From Chitinophaga niastensis (GTDB taxonomy: Bacteria > Bacteroidota > Bacteroidia > Chitinophagales > Chitinophagaceae): a stretch of DNA of 64,000 nt. The position numbers and the translations under genes are program-made. Below the pieces are notes generated by a model. The model saw nothing but the letters and a program-made list of their open reading frames with translations, searched no databases and was not told the DNA's origin. The stretch spans positions 338,320-402,319 of the forward strand of contig NZ_PYAW01000005.1 of the NCBI RefSeq assembly GCF_003014755.1, read 5' to 3'. This document shows positions 54,116 through 63,858 of this stretch, piece after piece (within the stretch, counting starts at the first letter, position 1; the number at the start of each line of letters is the position of its first letter).

Positions 54116-55378
54116 TTAAATTAATATTCCTGCAATGGTAGCAGACATATAAGACGCTAACGTACCACACAACAAGGCTTTCAGCCCCAGTTTGGCAAGA
54201 TCCGTTCTTCTGTCAGGTGCCAGTTCCCCGATACCACCAATCTGCATACCCACACTACTGAAGTTAGCAAAACCAGCAATCGCAATGGTTACAATGGCAA
54301 TGCCTTTGGCAGAGATCACCGGAACTTTATGACTCGTCAGGCTTTTGAAAGCAACAAATTCATTGATGGTGAGCTTCTGTCCCAGTAAGGTAGCCACGTT
54401 TTGTACATCTCCTTTTGGTACGCCCATGGCCCAGGCCATCGGCATAAATATTTTACCGAAGATCCAGTCGAGGCTCAGGTCAAAACCAGGATTGAAGATA
54501 TGGCCAATATGTATCAGGCACCAATCTACCAGTGTGATGAGGGCAATAAACCCGATCAGCATGGCTATCACGTTCATGGCTATCTTAAAACCGTCGCCTG
54601 CACCGTGAGAGATCGCATCAATAACATTGGTATAGTTACTCTTTACTTCCATTTTAACACGACTCATCGTCACGCTTTCCTCTGTTTCAGGAAATACTAT
54701 TTTGGAAATCACCAGGGCGCCAGGTGCTGCCATCAGACTGGCAGTAATTAAAAAAGGAGCAATGTCCATTCCTGCCTGAAAGCCCATGTTGGCATATACT
54801 ACCAGGATACCACCTGCAATACAGGCCAAGCTACCACTCATAGAAGCCAGTATTTCACTTTTGGTCATGCTGGATAAGTAAGGACGAATCATTACCTGCG
54901 CTTCTACCTGTCCTACAAAAGCACTGGCTACGTTGCTCAACGCTTCTGCTCCGCTCACACGCATGATAAAATTCATAGCCCTTGCAATAACGGCTACAAC
55001 CCGCTGCATAATGCCATAGTGATATAAAATAGCCACCAGCACGCAAACGAGGATGATAGTTGCGGTTACGTTAAAAGCAAATACGAAACCCCCACCTGCA
55101 TAATCCTTCATCGTACCATCAAACTGGGTAACACCAATGCCGCCATATACAAACGCTGCACCTTGTCGCGCAAATGCTTCCAGCTTGCCCATAGCATGAC
55201 CTACCTGCTGAAAGAACCAGGTGATAGGAGGGACTTTAAATACTAAAATACCGATTACAATCTGTAAGGTGATACCACTGAGGACCAATCTGTAATTGAT
55301 CCTGGTTCTGTTATTTGAAAATAAAAAAGCAATACCCAGTATAAGGAAGATGCCTATAATGCCCTGAAAGCGTTCCAT
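54116..55378 (-). CDS. Concentrative nucleoside transporter (CNT/NupC family)
   Basis: This sodium- or proton-coupled nucleoside uptake protein has about 420 residues. Hydrophobic helices cover most of it. Family landmarks are GIAFLFSNN near the N-terminus, the GGFVFAFNVTATIILVCVLVAILYHYGIMQRVV stretch, SGAEALSNVASAFVGQVEAQVMIRPYL (binding region), and IAGFANFSSVGMQIGGIGELAP. ATG at 55378 is the likely start. A TTG at 55408 in the same frame is possible, with a TATCTTCG box (55417-55424) near it. Confidence 0.9.
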   Translation of the reverse strand: MERFQGIIGIFLILGIAFLFSNNRTRINYRLVLSGITLQIVIGILVFKVPPITWFFQQVGHAMGKLEAFARQGAAFVYGGIGVTQFDGTMKDYAGGGFVFAFNVTATIILVCVLVAILYHYGIMQRVVAVIARAMNFIMRVSGAEALSNVASAFVGQVEAQVMIRPYLSSMTKSEILASMSGSLACIAGGILVVYANMGFQAGMDIAPFLITASLMAAPGALVISKIVFPETEESVTMSRVKMEVKSNYTNVIDAISHGAGDGFKIAMNVIAMLIGFIALITLVDWCLIHIGHIFNPGFDLSLDWIFGKIFMPMAWAMGVPKGDVQNVATLLGQKLTINEFVAFKSLTSHKVPVISAKGIAIVTIAIAGFANFSSVGMQIGGIGELAPDRRTDLAKLGLKALLCGTLASYMSATIAGILI

Positions 55379-55524
55379 AAATGCAAATAAATCGTAAAAT
55401 GTGTGCAATGAAGCGACGAAGATAAGTTTTTTCAGCGTCGTGCAAATATGAAACTGTGACCTCGTATAATTTTTCAGAAAAAATATAATCAGAAATGTAT
55501 TTTTACTTTTTGCAATCGAATTAA

Positions 55525-57822
55525 ATGATGGGCCGTATACATTACTTTTTTATATCCACGTTATCCCTGGCCATGTTTGCCTGCGGACAAGGAAACAAGC
55601 ATAAGAACGCCAGTCAGCACGAGAAAGACTCGATGGCTATGCGTGAAAAATTTGCTACATCACCGGTACTGGATGGCAAAACGGCCATCAGTAAAATGCA
55701 GTTCGACAAAGGACTGGCTGTTCAGTTGGTAGCTGAAGAGCCGATGGTAGTGGCACCCGTGGCCATGACCTTTGATGAGCGCGGAAGAATGTGGGTAGTA
55801 GAGATGACCGGCTTTATGCCCGATACTGCCGGTACCGGAGAAGATAAACCCGATGGAAAAATTGTGATCCTCGAAGATACCACTGGTGATGGAGTGATGG
55901 ATAAACGCACTGTATTCCTGGACTCCCTGGTATTGCCAAGAGCAGTATGCCTGGTGGAAAATGGCGTACTGGTGGCCACACCGCCGCAGTTGTGGTTTAT
56001 AGAGAACAACGGTGATAAACCCGGCAAAAGAACATTGGTAGATGATCAATACGCTGCCGGCGGCAATGTGGAGCATCAGCCCAATGGTCTGTTCCGGGCT
56101 ATGGACAACTGGATCTACAACGCAAAATCGGATAGGCGTTACCGTAAGGTGGGAGATAAGTGGTTGAAAGAGAACACACATTTCCGTGGACAATGGGGCG
56201 TTACCCAGGACGATCAGGGCCGTCTTTATTATAACAATAACTCTGAAAACCTGCTGGGAGATTATTTCCCGCCGGGATTGGGAAGTAAAAACCCGCAACA
56301 GCAAAATGCTGCCGGTTATGATGAGAAGATAGTGCCGGATAATCATGTGTATCCCATCCGCGCTACACCCGGTGTAAATCGCGGTTACCAGAAAGGCGTG
56401 CTGGATGATAGTTTGCGCCTGGTGGAATTTACTGCCGCCTGCGGACCATTGATCTATCGTGGTGGACTGCTGCCTGCTGAATACGCAGGAAATGCTTTTG
56501 TAGCAGAACCCTCCGCCAACCTGATTAAAAGAAACCTGTTATCGGATAGCAGTTTTGTAGTGAAAGGCGTGCAGGCATATAAACATAAAGAGTTCCTGGC
56601 CAGCACTGATGAACGTTTCAGACCTACAGGCCTGTATACCGGTCCGGATGGCGCCATCTACATACCAGATATGTACAGGGGGATCCTGCAACATAAAACA
56701 TATCTCACTCCTTATTTAAAAAATGAGATAAAAACGCGTAACCTCACGCAGCCATTGAATTGTGGTCGTATCTACCGTATTATTCCTGCTGGTGCCAAAC
56801 CGCAGCATAAATCTATTTTACTTAACCCCGATTTGCTGCGCAACCTGCTGCATGATGCTAATGGAGCGTTGCGGGATAAAGCACAACAGCTGATCATTGA
56901 TCATCAGATAACAGCACTGGTACCGGGTTTAAAGGAGATGTTGAAAGATACCCGCCAACCATTGGCACAAATTCACGCGTTATGGACACTGGAAGGATTG
57001 CATCATCTCACTTATGAAGATATAGCCGGCATCTGGCAACAACCCGATGCCCGGATGAAAGTGCAGGCATTGGCCACATTACCTTCCATATTAAACAGTA
57101 CCAACGTGAAAGCTGTTGCAGTTGCGCTGGACAGCCTGAGTAATAACCCGGACCTGGCGCCGGTGGTTGGTTATTTATTACCGGCCGTATCCAAACTGGA
57201 TAAAGGAGCAGGCGCTCACCTGGAAGATAAACTGATAAAAGCGTTTGCCCATAACCGTTATGTATCTGCTGCAGTGGTTAACAATGCTACAAATCGCGAA
57301 GCTGTTTTACTTAAACAGGTGATTGCCTGGAACCCTGATACTACATTGGTTTTGCGCAGACAACTGGAAATCGTACTGAAAAGTATGGCTAATAAGGAAA
57401 ACGCAAAAAGAATGGCCGAACTGAAAGTGAGCTTGCCCCGTGGCTACAAAATATTCAATACCGTATGCCAGACCTGTCATGGTAAAAACGGTGATGGTAT
57501 TGCTTCCATGGCCCCCCCGCTAAATGAAAGCAACTGGGTGAACGGTAATAAAAAAGCGTTTATCTCTATTGTATTATATGGTCTTACCGGCCCGGTGGAA
57601 GTGCATGGAAAAATGTATAAAGCCCCCGAAATAAATGGTGATATGCCAGGTATTGGTGGCAGTGATGAATTTAACGATGCTGATATTGCGCAACTCCTGA
57701 CCTTTTTACGCAGTTCCTGGAATAATAAAGCAGGTAAGATTTCGGAAGCTGATATACAACAGGTGCGTAAACAATATAATGGCCGCCAGAAGCCCTTCAC
57801 AGCAGCTGAATTGGGGAATTGA
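55525..57822 (+). CDS. Membrane-bound dehydrogenase/cytochrome c lipoprotein
   Basis: This 765-residue protein combines a six-bladed beta-propeller of the PVC/DUF7133 dehydrogenase type (about 40-430), a HEAT-like helical middle (about 440-620) and a C-terminal cytochrome c. The haem motif is CQTCH (C648, C651, H652), with a methionine ligand likely in NGDMPGIGG. The N-terminus is a lipoprotein signal (SLAMFACGQGN, lipid on the cysteine). Sugar or alcohol oxidation in the periplasm is typical of relatives, but the substrate is unknown. It stands alone, with a long gap to the next gene. Confidence 0.82.
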   Translation: MMGRIHYFFISTLSLAMFACGQGNKHKNASQHEKDSMAMREKFATSPVLDGKTAISKMQFDKGLAVQLVAEEPMVVAPVAMTFDERGRMWVVEMTGFMPDTAGTGEDKPDGKIVILEDTTGDGVMDKRTVFLDSLVLPRAVCLVENGVLVATPPQLWFIENNGDKPGKRTLVDDQYAAGGNVEHQPNGLFRAMDNWIYNAKSDRRYRKVGDKWLKENTHFRGQWGVTQDDQGRLYYNNNSENLLGDYFPPGLGSKNPQQQNAAGYDEKIVPDNHVYPIRATPGVNRGYQKGVLDDSLRLVEFTAACGPLIYRGGLLPAEYAGNAFVAEPSANLIKRNLLSDSSFVVKGVQAYKHKEFLASTDERFRPTGLYTGPDGAIYIPDMYRGILQHKTYLTPYLKNEIKTRNLTQPLNCGRIYRIIPAGAKPQHKSILLNPDLLRNLLHDANGALRDKAQQLIIDHQITALVPGLKEMLKDTRQPLAQIHALWTLEGLHHLTYEDIAGIWQQPDARMKVQALATLPSILNSTNVKAVAVALDSLSNNPDLAPVVGYLLPAVSKLDKGAGAHLEDKLIKAFAHNRYVSAAVVNNATNREAVLLKQVIAWNPDTTLVLRRQLEIVLKSMANKENAKRMAELKVSLPRGYKIFNTVCQTCHGKNGDGIASMAPPLNESNWVNGNKKAFISIVLYGLTGPVEVHGKMYKAPEINGDMPGIGGSDEFNDADIAQLLTFLRSSWNNKAGKISEADIQQVRKQYNGRQKPFTAAELGN

Positions 57823-57846
57823 TGCATAGTTGTAAATAAAACTCCT

Positions 57847-58098
57847 TATATTTGCCGGATACAATTGTTTTAATTGAATCCGGTAAATAGCATATTATTC
57901 TTTCTTAATACACCCTGTGCATCCAAACGCACGTGCGGGTTCCTTTTGCCGTTCTTATCCTGTCCAAAAGACTTCAACAATTAATCCCGGGCAACTTTAG
58001 CATGTAAAACGTTGTACCCGGGGGATGACTATCTGTATCATAACTTGTAGCTCAATCCATTTGTATTTTTTCCAAAACAATCTTATAAAATCAGTTTT
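57847..58098 (+). promoter_or_regulatory. Long structured gap/leader before the GltB-like gene
   Basis: TATATTTG at 57847-57854 fits the -7 consensus. A hairpin (12-bp stem, one mismatch) covers 57855-57883 and may instead terminate the upstream gene. A second hairpin pairs CCCGGGCAAC (57986-57995) with GTTGTACCCGGG (58011-58022), with a 2-nt bulge. If transcribed as a leader it would be about 240 nt. No known riboswitch was recognised. Confidence 0.35.
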
Positions 58099-59664
58099 AT
58101 GAATCATCGGATAGCACGATGGGCGGTTTATTTTTTATGCCTTTTGCTGGATGTAAGTGTGGTAGTAAGCCTTTATCGTGGTTATTTAACCGGGTGGATA
58201 TTTTTGCCGGTGGCAATAGGTATGACCATCCTTACGATTTATGACCGCCTGCAAAACAAGCATGCCCTGTTACGCAATTACCCATTGCTGGGAAGGATAC
58301 GCTACCTGCTGGAGCAGATCCGGCCTGAGATGCGCCAATACTTTTTTGAATCAGATACAGATGGAAGACCATTTAACCGTCGTCAGCGTGCAGTGGTGTA
58401 CCAGCGTGCAAAAGATGTAAAACAAACCGTAGCCTTTGGTGCATTGGAAAATATGTACGAGCCGGGCTATGAATGGGCGGCCCACACTGCATTTCCGATG
58501 AAAGTGAAACCAGAGGTATTAAGAGTGAACATTGGTAACGAACAATGCGATCATCCGTATAACGCCAGCCTGCTCAACATCAGCGCTATGAGTTATGGTG
58601 CCCTGAGTAAAACGGCTATTGCATCACTGAATGGTGGTGCGCAAATAGGTGGCTTTGCCCATAACACAGGCGAGGGGGGAATTAGCCCATACCACCTGCA
58701 ACATGGTGGTGATCTGATCTGGCAGATAGGTACGGGTTACTTTGGTTGCCGCGATGAGAAAGGAGATTTTTCTCCTGAAATATTTGCGGTAGCTGCTGCT
58801 GAACCAACGGTGAAAATGATTGAGCTGAAACTGAGCCAGGGCGCCAAGCCTGGCAAGGGGGGCGTATTGCCGGCGGCTAAAAATACCCCGGAAATTGCGG
58901 CCATCCGTAAAGTGAAAGCGGGTGTAAGTGTATTGTCGCCCGCAGCGCATACTGCCTTTACCAATGAATATGAGATGCTGGCCTTTTTACAGCAGCTGCG
59001 TAAACTTTCCGGAGGCAAGCCGGTAGGATTTAAGCTGTGCGTGGGCCGTGCTGATGAGTTTGAGCGTATCTGTACTGCAATGGTAAATACGGGTATCTAC
59101 CCCGATTTTATTACAGTAGATGGTGCAGAAGGCGGTACCGGTGCGGCGCCGCTGGAGTTTACAGATTCTATTGGTATGCCTTTATACGATGCATTGGCGT
59201 TGGTAGTGAACCTGCTGAAAAAATACAAATTAAAACAGGATGTCCGCATAATGGCCAGTGGCAAGGTGATTACGGGCTTTGATATTATGAAGCTCCTCGC
59301 CATGGGCGCAGATGCCTGTTATAGTGCCAGAGGTATGATGCTGGCATTGGGCTGTATTCAGGCGTTGCAATGCGATAGCGGTAGTTGCCCCGTAGGTGTG
59401 GCTACACAGGACCCTAATTTATACCAGGGGGTAAATGTGGCTGATAAAAAAGTACGCGTGGCTAATTATCACCGCAATACGATTGCTGCACTGGCAGAAC
59501 TGATGGGTGCCTGCGGTTTTGCTTCAGCAGAAAAAGTGAGTCCTGCTGCCATGTACAGACGTGTAACAAGAACGGATATACGATCTTATGAAGAAATATA
59601 TGCACCGGATCATAACAGATCTGCAGGAGCAGCATTGTTTCCGGGGCCTACTATTAACAACTGA
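58099..59664 (+). CDS. FMN-binding glutamate synthase-family protein (GltB-like domain)
   Basis: This 521-residue protein has two N-terminal membrane helices (about 8-60) and then the central FMN/GltB domain of glutamate synthase. The FMN site carries ISAMSYGALSKTAI, GEGGISPYH and later DGAEGGTGAAPLEFTDSIGMP. A cysteine-rich stretch near 430-440 (QCDSGSCPVGVATQDP) provides the 3Fe-4S-type ligands. It lacks the amidotransferase half of GOGAT, so it is a stand-alone, membrane-tethered relative of unknown substrate. Confidence 0.86.
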   Translation: MNHRIARWAVYFLCLLLDVSVVVSLYRGYLTGWIFLPVAIGMTILTIYDRLQNKHALLRNYPLLGRIRYLLEQIRPEMRQYFFESDTDGRPFNRRQRAVVYQRAKDVKQTVAFGALENMYEPGYEWAAHTAFPMKVKPEVLRVNIGNEQCDHPYNASLLNISAMSYGALSKTAIASLNGGAQIGGFAHNTGEGGISPYHLQHGGDLIWQIGTGYFGCRDEKGDFSPEIFAVAAAEPTVKMIELKLSQGAKPGKGGVLPAAKNTPEIAAIRKVKAGVSVLSPAAHTAFTNEYEMLAFLQQLRKLSGGKPVGFKLCVGRADEFERICTAMVNTGIYPDFITVDGAEGGTGAAPLEFTDSIGMPLYDALALVVNLLKKYKLKQDVRIMASGKVITGFDIMKLLAMGADACYSARGMMLALGCIQALQCDSGSCPVGVATQDPNLYQGVNVADKKVRVANYHRNTIAALAELMGACGFASAEKVSPAAMYRRVTRTDIRSYEEIYAPDHNRSAGAALFPGPTINN

Positions 59665-59676
59665 TAAAAATGTAGA

Positions 59677-59833
59677 ACCAGGATCAAAGGATTGAATGGA
59701 TTACCCTGATATTTATTTTACATTATAAAAAGAGAAAGCCCGGAACGCCGGGCTTTCTCTTTTTATAATGTAAAATAAATATCAAACAACAAAACGTCCA
59801 TCAGGGTAATTCATTCAATCTTTTAATCCTGGT
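59677..59833. repeat. Nested inverted repeat with an internal strong terminator
   Basis: Outer arms 59677-59710 and 59800-59833 (34 bp, three mismatches) carry the GGATT words with GAT starts at 59690, 59699 and 59708. The inner arms 59708-59743 and 59748-59783 are perfect over 36 bp, closed by AACG, with a GC-rich core AGAAAGCCCGG. The outer arm shares ACCAGG, GGATTGAATGGATTACCCTGAT with the 35188 element. It sits between convergent stop codons. Confidence 0.93.
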
Positions 59834-59834
59834 C

Positions 59835-60362
59835 TTATTTATAGGCGATCTTATCGCCGTAACCTATATGGTATTTATCACAGAACCCACCGTTTACTTC
59901 CAGCACATACTTTGCTTTTTTGAAAGAAGGTAAACTCTGCTCTGATAGTGGTGTGGCGTATTTCTGGATGGATACGATCTCCATATTATCAGCGATATAG
60001 ATAATGTCAAGAGAGATGTAGGTATTTTTCATCCAGAAAGAGCGTTCTTCCATATCATTGAAGATGAAGAGCATGCCTTGTTCATCCGTCATGGATTTAC
60101 GATACATCAGTCCATCTTCCCGCTGCTGGTCTGTTTGAGCTAACTGGATATCAATTTTGCGCAAGGTATCAGCACCGGATTTGGAGAGGAAGGCTAATGT
60201 TGCTTCTTTTTTGAAAGCAGTTCCATTAGCGGTTGCTGTTTGTACATTACTTACCACAGTGCCCGTGTCCGGAGCTGTGTTACTACTGTTATTATCTGCA
60301 TTATGATGACAACCCGATACATACAGACTGGCTACCAGTATACATTTAAAGTGTAGTTGCAT
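59835..60362 (-). CDS. DUF192 lipoprotein
   Basis: This protein has about 175 residues from the ATG at 60362 and a lipoprotein signal (LYVSGC, lipid on the cysteine). A DUF192 fold follows from about 65 (LAQTDQQREDGLMYRKSMTDEQGMLFIF, SFWMKNTYISLDIIYI). The family is a small periplasmic/secreted domain with no assigned reaction. A TTG at 60371 is in frame but gives no better signal. It is the last gene of the M43-mqnE-DUF192 minus-strand cluster. Confidence 0.87.
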   Translation of the reverse strand: MQLHFKCILVASLYVSGCHHNADNNSSNTAPDTGTVVSNVQTATANGTAFKKEATLAFLSKSGADTLRKIDIQLAQTDQQREDGLMYRKSMTDEQGMLFIFNDMEERSFWMKNTYISLDIIYIADNMEIVSIQKYATPLSEQSLPSFKKAKYVLEVNGGFCDKYHIGYGDKIAYK

Positions 60363-60374
60363 AAGATACAAGTG

Positions 60375-61556
60375 CTATTTGGTGAGCAGTTCTTCATCAG
60401 AAAAAACTACGTCAGAATAATCTTTTATTTCGTTGTAAACAGTATCTCTTTCCACTGGTTTTCTGCCGGCTTGTTTAATAAGCATGGCCAGCTGCGCTGT
60501 GTTCATAGAGGGGTTCTGTTCTTCAGAACCAGCCATAGAGTAGATTTTGGTAGTATCATCAATGGTACCGTCCAGATCATTTACGCCAAATGACAAGGTG
60601 AGCTGCGCAGTATTTCTTCCCAGCATAGGCCAGTAGGCTTTCAGGTGAGGGAAGTTATCCATGTACAAACGTGCAACAGCGTATAGTTTCAGATCTTCCA
60701 CAATAGAGCTTTCCGGAATATGCGACATATCATTGCCTTTATTGCGGAATTTCAGCGGGATGAAGGTGTTGAAGCCGCCGGTTTCGTCCTGTAACTGGCG
60801 CAAACGCTCCATATGATCAATGCGGTGTGCGTAGGTTTCCACGTGTCCGTACAGCATGGTAGCATTGGTATGCATACCGCGGTTGTGGGCGGCTTTGTGA
60901 ATAGCCAGCCATCCGTCGGCATCTACTTTATCATGGCATATTTTAGCGCGAACATCCGGGTGGAATATTTCCGCACCGCCGCCAGGCATGGATTGCAGGC
61001 CGGCTTCGTTGAGGATGCGCATTCCTTCTTCCACGCTCACTTTTGCTTTACGGAACATGTAATCCAGTTCCACGGCGGTGAATCCTTTCACATGGAGGTC
61101 CGGACGATGTGCCCTTATTTTCTGAATGAGTTCTACAAAGAAATCCAGTTGCATTTTAGGATGTACTCCACCTACGATATGTACTTCCGTAACGGGTTGG
61201 TTATCGTATTTTTTAACGATGTCCATCATCTGATCAATGCTCAGTTCCCAGCCGTCTTCCCGGTTTTTATACAAGCGGGAATAGGAGCAGAAGTGGCAGG
61301 TGAAGATGCAAACGTTGGTAGGTTCTATATGAAAATTACGGTTGAAGTAAGTTTTGTCGCCATGCCTCCGCTCTCGCACATGATTGGCTAGCGCACCCAA
61401 AAGGCCGATATCGCCTTTTTCAAATAAGATCAGCCCTTCATCGGGCGTAATTCTTTCCTGTTGGAGGATCTTTTCTGCAATACGCTTCAATTGAGCGTCC
61501 AGATTGGCTTGCTGAAGGAGCGTTTGAACAGCCGGATTATCTTTTCTCGTCGTCAT
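60375..61556 (-). CDS. mqnE: Aminofutalosine synthase MqnE (radical SAM)
   Basis: This 393-residue radical SAM enzyme joins 3-[(1-carboxyvinyl)oxy]benzoate to adenosine to make aminofutalosine, an early step of the futalosine route to menaquinone. The Fe-S cysteines form CIFTCHFC (C83, C87, C90; C-x3-C-x2-C), followed by the PGGGAEI motif (SMPGGGAEIFHP) and the TNATMLYGH stretch. Its start overlaps the M43 gene stop by 4 bp (ATGA), so it is co-transcribed. Other mqn genes are outside the window. Confidence 0.93.
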   Translation of the reverse strand: MTTRKDNPAVQTLLQQANLDAQLKRIAEKILQQERITPDEGLILFEKGDIGLLGALANHVRERRHGDKTYFNRNFHIEPTNVCIFTCHFCSYSRLYKNREDGWELSIDQMMDIVKKYDNQPVTEVHIVGGVHPKMQLDFFVELIQKIRAHRPDLHVKGFTAVELDYMFRKAKVSVEEGMRILNEAGLQSMPGGGAEIFHPDVRAKICHDKVDADGWLAIHKAAHNRGMHTNATMLYGHVETYAHRIDHMERLRQLQDETGGFNTFIPLKFRNKGNDMSHIPESSIVEDLKLYAVARLYMDNFPHLKAYWPMLGRNTAQLTLSFGVNDLDGTIDDTTKIYSMAGSEEQNPSMNTAQLAMLIKQAGRKPVERDTVYNEIKDYSDVVFSDEELLTK

Positions 61557-63694
61557 CTTACTTTCATTAATTTGATGGTGTTGGCCCTGTTCCTGTAAAT
61601 TAATTTTACAAAATAAACACCATTTGGTTCATTTACCAAATTAAAGGTCATACGGTTGCCGGCACCGATAGCAGTTGCTGGTTGACTCATCAAAAACTGT
61701 CCCTGCGCATTGTAAATGGCTACCCTTTGAAGGTCCGTCGGTACCTCGTAAAATGTCACCCAAACGATGCCATCTGTCGGGTTCGGGTTAATAAGTACGC
61801 CCTTTTCCTTTAGGGTCGGATTGACTTCTTTACTAACAATTCTTATATTATCAATATAAATGTTATTCTCTGAATTTGAGATGTTTCTGAAGGCTACCTG
61901 AAACCTTGCTTTATGTATAACAGCCGTTAGATCTACTGAATCACGACGCCATTCATTGGCGGCAGGAATGAACTCTGTTGTGAGCGCGGTAGGGTGGGTA
62001 ATGAGATTAGGACCCCATTTGGCGTATACTATTTCACCTGTTTGCCGGCAATCAGATGTAACCAATATCTTTAATGTATCCCAGGCATTTCCGACACTTG
62101 CAGGATCGGTATATACTGCTGCGGCCACATCAAAAAAGAGGAATACAGAGTCATGTGCCTGCGGATCTATCACGGGTGTAATGAGATCATCTGCCTGATC
62201 GTTGGTGTTGTAGCCGAGGTTACGCATCAGCGCCGAAGCGTTACTGTTTTTGCCTACGTTGCGGGCACGTTCCCAGGTAAAGCTGTGGTCGGGGTTGTAG
62301 AGGTCCCAGCCCGGCGGTGGGAAGCTGTCGTTTTCAAAACCTTCTGCAAAAGGAAGCGTGGCTTCCGCATCATAACGGAAACGGCTGCTCGTGGTATCAT
62401 TGGCGACGTTATCGTCGGGTAGTCCGTTTGGTGATTGTGTATAGGCTTTCAGGTCATAGATGCCAATGTTCACATCTGTGGCTGGTAAGGTAACGCTGGT
62501 TTCCTGCAAACTGCCCAGGCTGCCCGTCCACCGATAGGGAACAAGCGGGCCGTTATTGAGCCTGTAATAGATGGTAACGGCTGTCAGCGTATGCGCGCCT
62601 CTGTTGCGCATAGTAACTACCGGCTGCACATGGTTATTGCATATTTTGCCGTTGGGTGCTGCGACTGCCGTGAGCGAAGCATCTTCATTCAACAGGACAA
62701 CCGGAACACAGCCATTAGAGGTGAGCAGCGTGCTGGTAATATTTTCCAGCACAAAGCGCATACGATCTGCTTGTCCGGCGGTAAAAAGGTGCATACAGGC
62801 ATCATCGGTATAATCCATGTAGTTCATGAACATAATGCCGGGGAAGACAGTAGTGCAGTTATCCATCTTTGGAAAAGAAGGACATCCATAGGTATGATCT
62901 CCCTGCAAAGGGGTATCGGCAATGCCATCGTCCAGTACACATCCGCCGTCATCATCTGCCCATATATGCTTTAAACCAAAATAGTGGCCTATTTCGTGGG
63001 TGGTGGTCCTGCCCAGGTTATATACAGGTCTTATGCTGCCGGTGGTACCAAAGGCAGTATATTGAATCACAACACCTTCCTGTTCTGCCGGATAACCAGT
63101 GCCGGGAGGTGCCGCTACACCAAGGTAATTGCCGGAGAGCCGTGTTACCCATATGTTGAGGTATTTACTGGTATTCCAGGCGTCAGAGCCGCCGGTGCTG
63201 TTGTATTTTACATCCGGACTGCCGTTGAGGATGGGAAAGCTTTGTCCTGCTGCGGTTTTAACACGCACAATGCCGGTGGTAGGCTCATCAGCGGGTGTCC
63301 GCTGTGCGAGGCAAAAATTAATCTTTGTATTGCCAATGATAGGCTGCCAAACGGGGGGGACCTGGCTGATATCAGCGTTGGTGCCGGTATAGTCGTGGTT
63401 AAGCACATCCAGTTGTGATAACACCTGTGCAACGGTTACGGCAGCCGTGTCGTCCATCACAATATGCACCACTACCGGAATGGTTACTGTTTGCGGAACA
63501 GCATCCGCTTTTACACGAAATTGCTGGCGTTGTTGCCCCAGCATCATCCTGTTTTCGTTGTTCTGTATGAGTTGTTGTAGTTGTGGGTGCTCTATTATCC
63601 GTTGCTGGAGGGCAGCAGCGGTACCGCATTTTCGCTGGGCGATAGCAGTGGCACAATAAAAAAAGGTAAAAAGGATAATGATAGAATTGCGCAA
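61553..63694 (-). CDS. M43-family zinc metalloprotease with T9SS sorting domain
   Basis: This 713-residue secreted protease has a signal peptide (SIIILFTFFYCATAIA) and a pro-region to about 65. The cytophagalysin-type metzincin domain follows with HEIGHYFGLKH (H233, E234, H237, H243) and Met-turn NYMDY near 291. Next come a CARDB-like domain (about 345-440), a jelly-roll/MAM-like module (about 455-620) and a T9SS type A sorting domain (from about 635). TTG at 63694 is the only sensible start. The M43/pappalysin group cuts proteins outside the cell; the target here is unknown. Confidence 0.9.
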   Translation of the reverse strand: MRNSIIILFTFFYCATAIAQRKCGTAAALQQRIIEHPQLQQLIQNNENRMMLGQQRQQFRVKADAVPQTVTIPVVVHIVMDDTAAVTVAQVLSQLDVLNHDYTGTNADISQVPPVWQPIIGNTKINFCLAQRTPADEPTTGIVRVKTAAGQSFPILNGSPDVKYNSTGGSDAWNTSKYLNIWVTRLSGNYLGVAAPPGTGYPAEQEGVVIQYTAFGTTGSIRPVYNLGRTTTHEIGHYFGLKHIWADDDGGCVLDDGIADTPLQGDHTYGCPSFPKMDNCTTVFPGIMFMNYMDYTDDACMHLFTAGQADRMRFVLENITSTLLTSNGCVPVVLLNEDASLTAVAAPNGKICNNHVQPVVTMRNRGAHTLTAVTIYYRLNNGPLVPYRWTGSLGSLQETSVTLPATDVNIGIYDLKAYTQSPNGLPDDNVANDTTSSRFRYDAEATLPFAEGFENDSFPPPGWDLYNPDHSFTWERARNVGKNSNASALMRNLGYNTNDQADDLITPVIDPQAHDSVFLFFDVAAAVYTDPASVGNAWDTLKILVTSDCRQTGEIVYAKWGPNLITHPTALTTEFIPAANEWRRDSVDLTAVIHKARFQVAFRNISNSENNIYIDNIRIVSKEVNPTLKEKGVLINPNPTDGIVWVTFYEVPTDLQRVAIYNAQGQFLMSQPATAIGAGNRMTFNLVNEPNGVYFVKLIYRNRANTIKLMKVR

Positions 63695-63804
63695 AAAAGT
63701 AAAATTTGATGTTGATCAGATGATTTTAGATTGCTATTATTTACCGGATTGTAAGATACGTTGCAGAAGTGAAAATATAGGAAAGGGACAGATAATAAGC
63801 AAAA

Positions 63805-63838
63805 AAAGAGCGTCCCGGTTTGATCCGGAACGCTCTTT
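63805..63838 (-). terminator. Terminator after the thioredoxin gene
   Basis: A 14-bp stem with one mismatch (63805-63818 with 63825-63838), followed on the minus strand by a run of seven U's (plus-strand A run at 63801-63807). It lies 20 bp past the thioredoxin stop. Confidence 0.85.
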
Positions 63839-63858
63839 CAATCAGTTTTATATTACAA

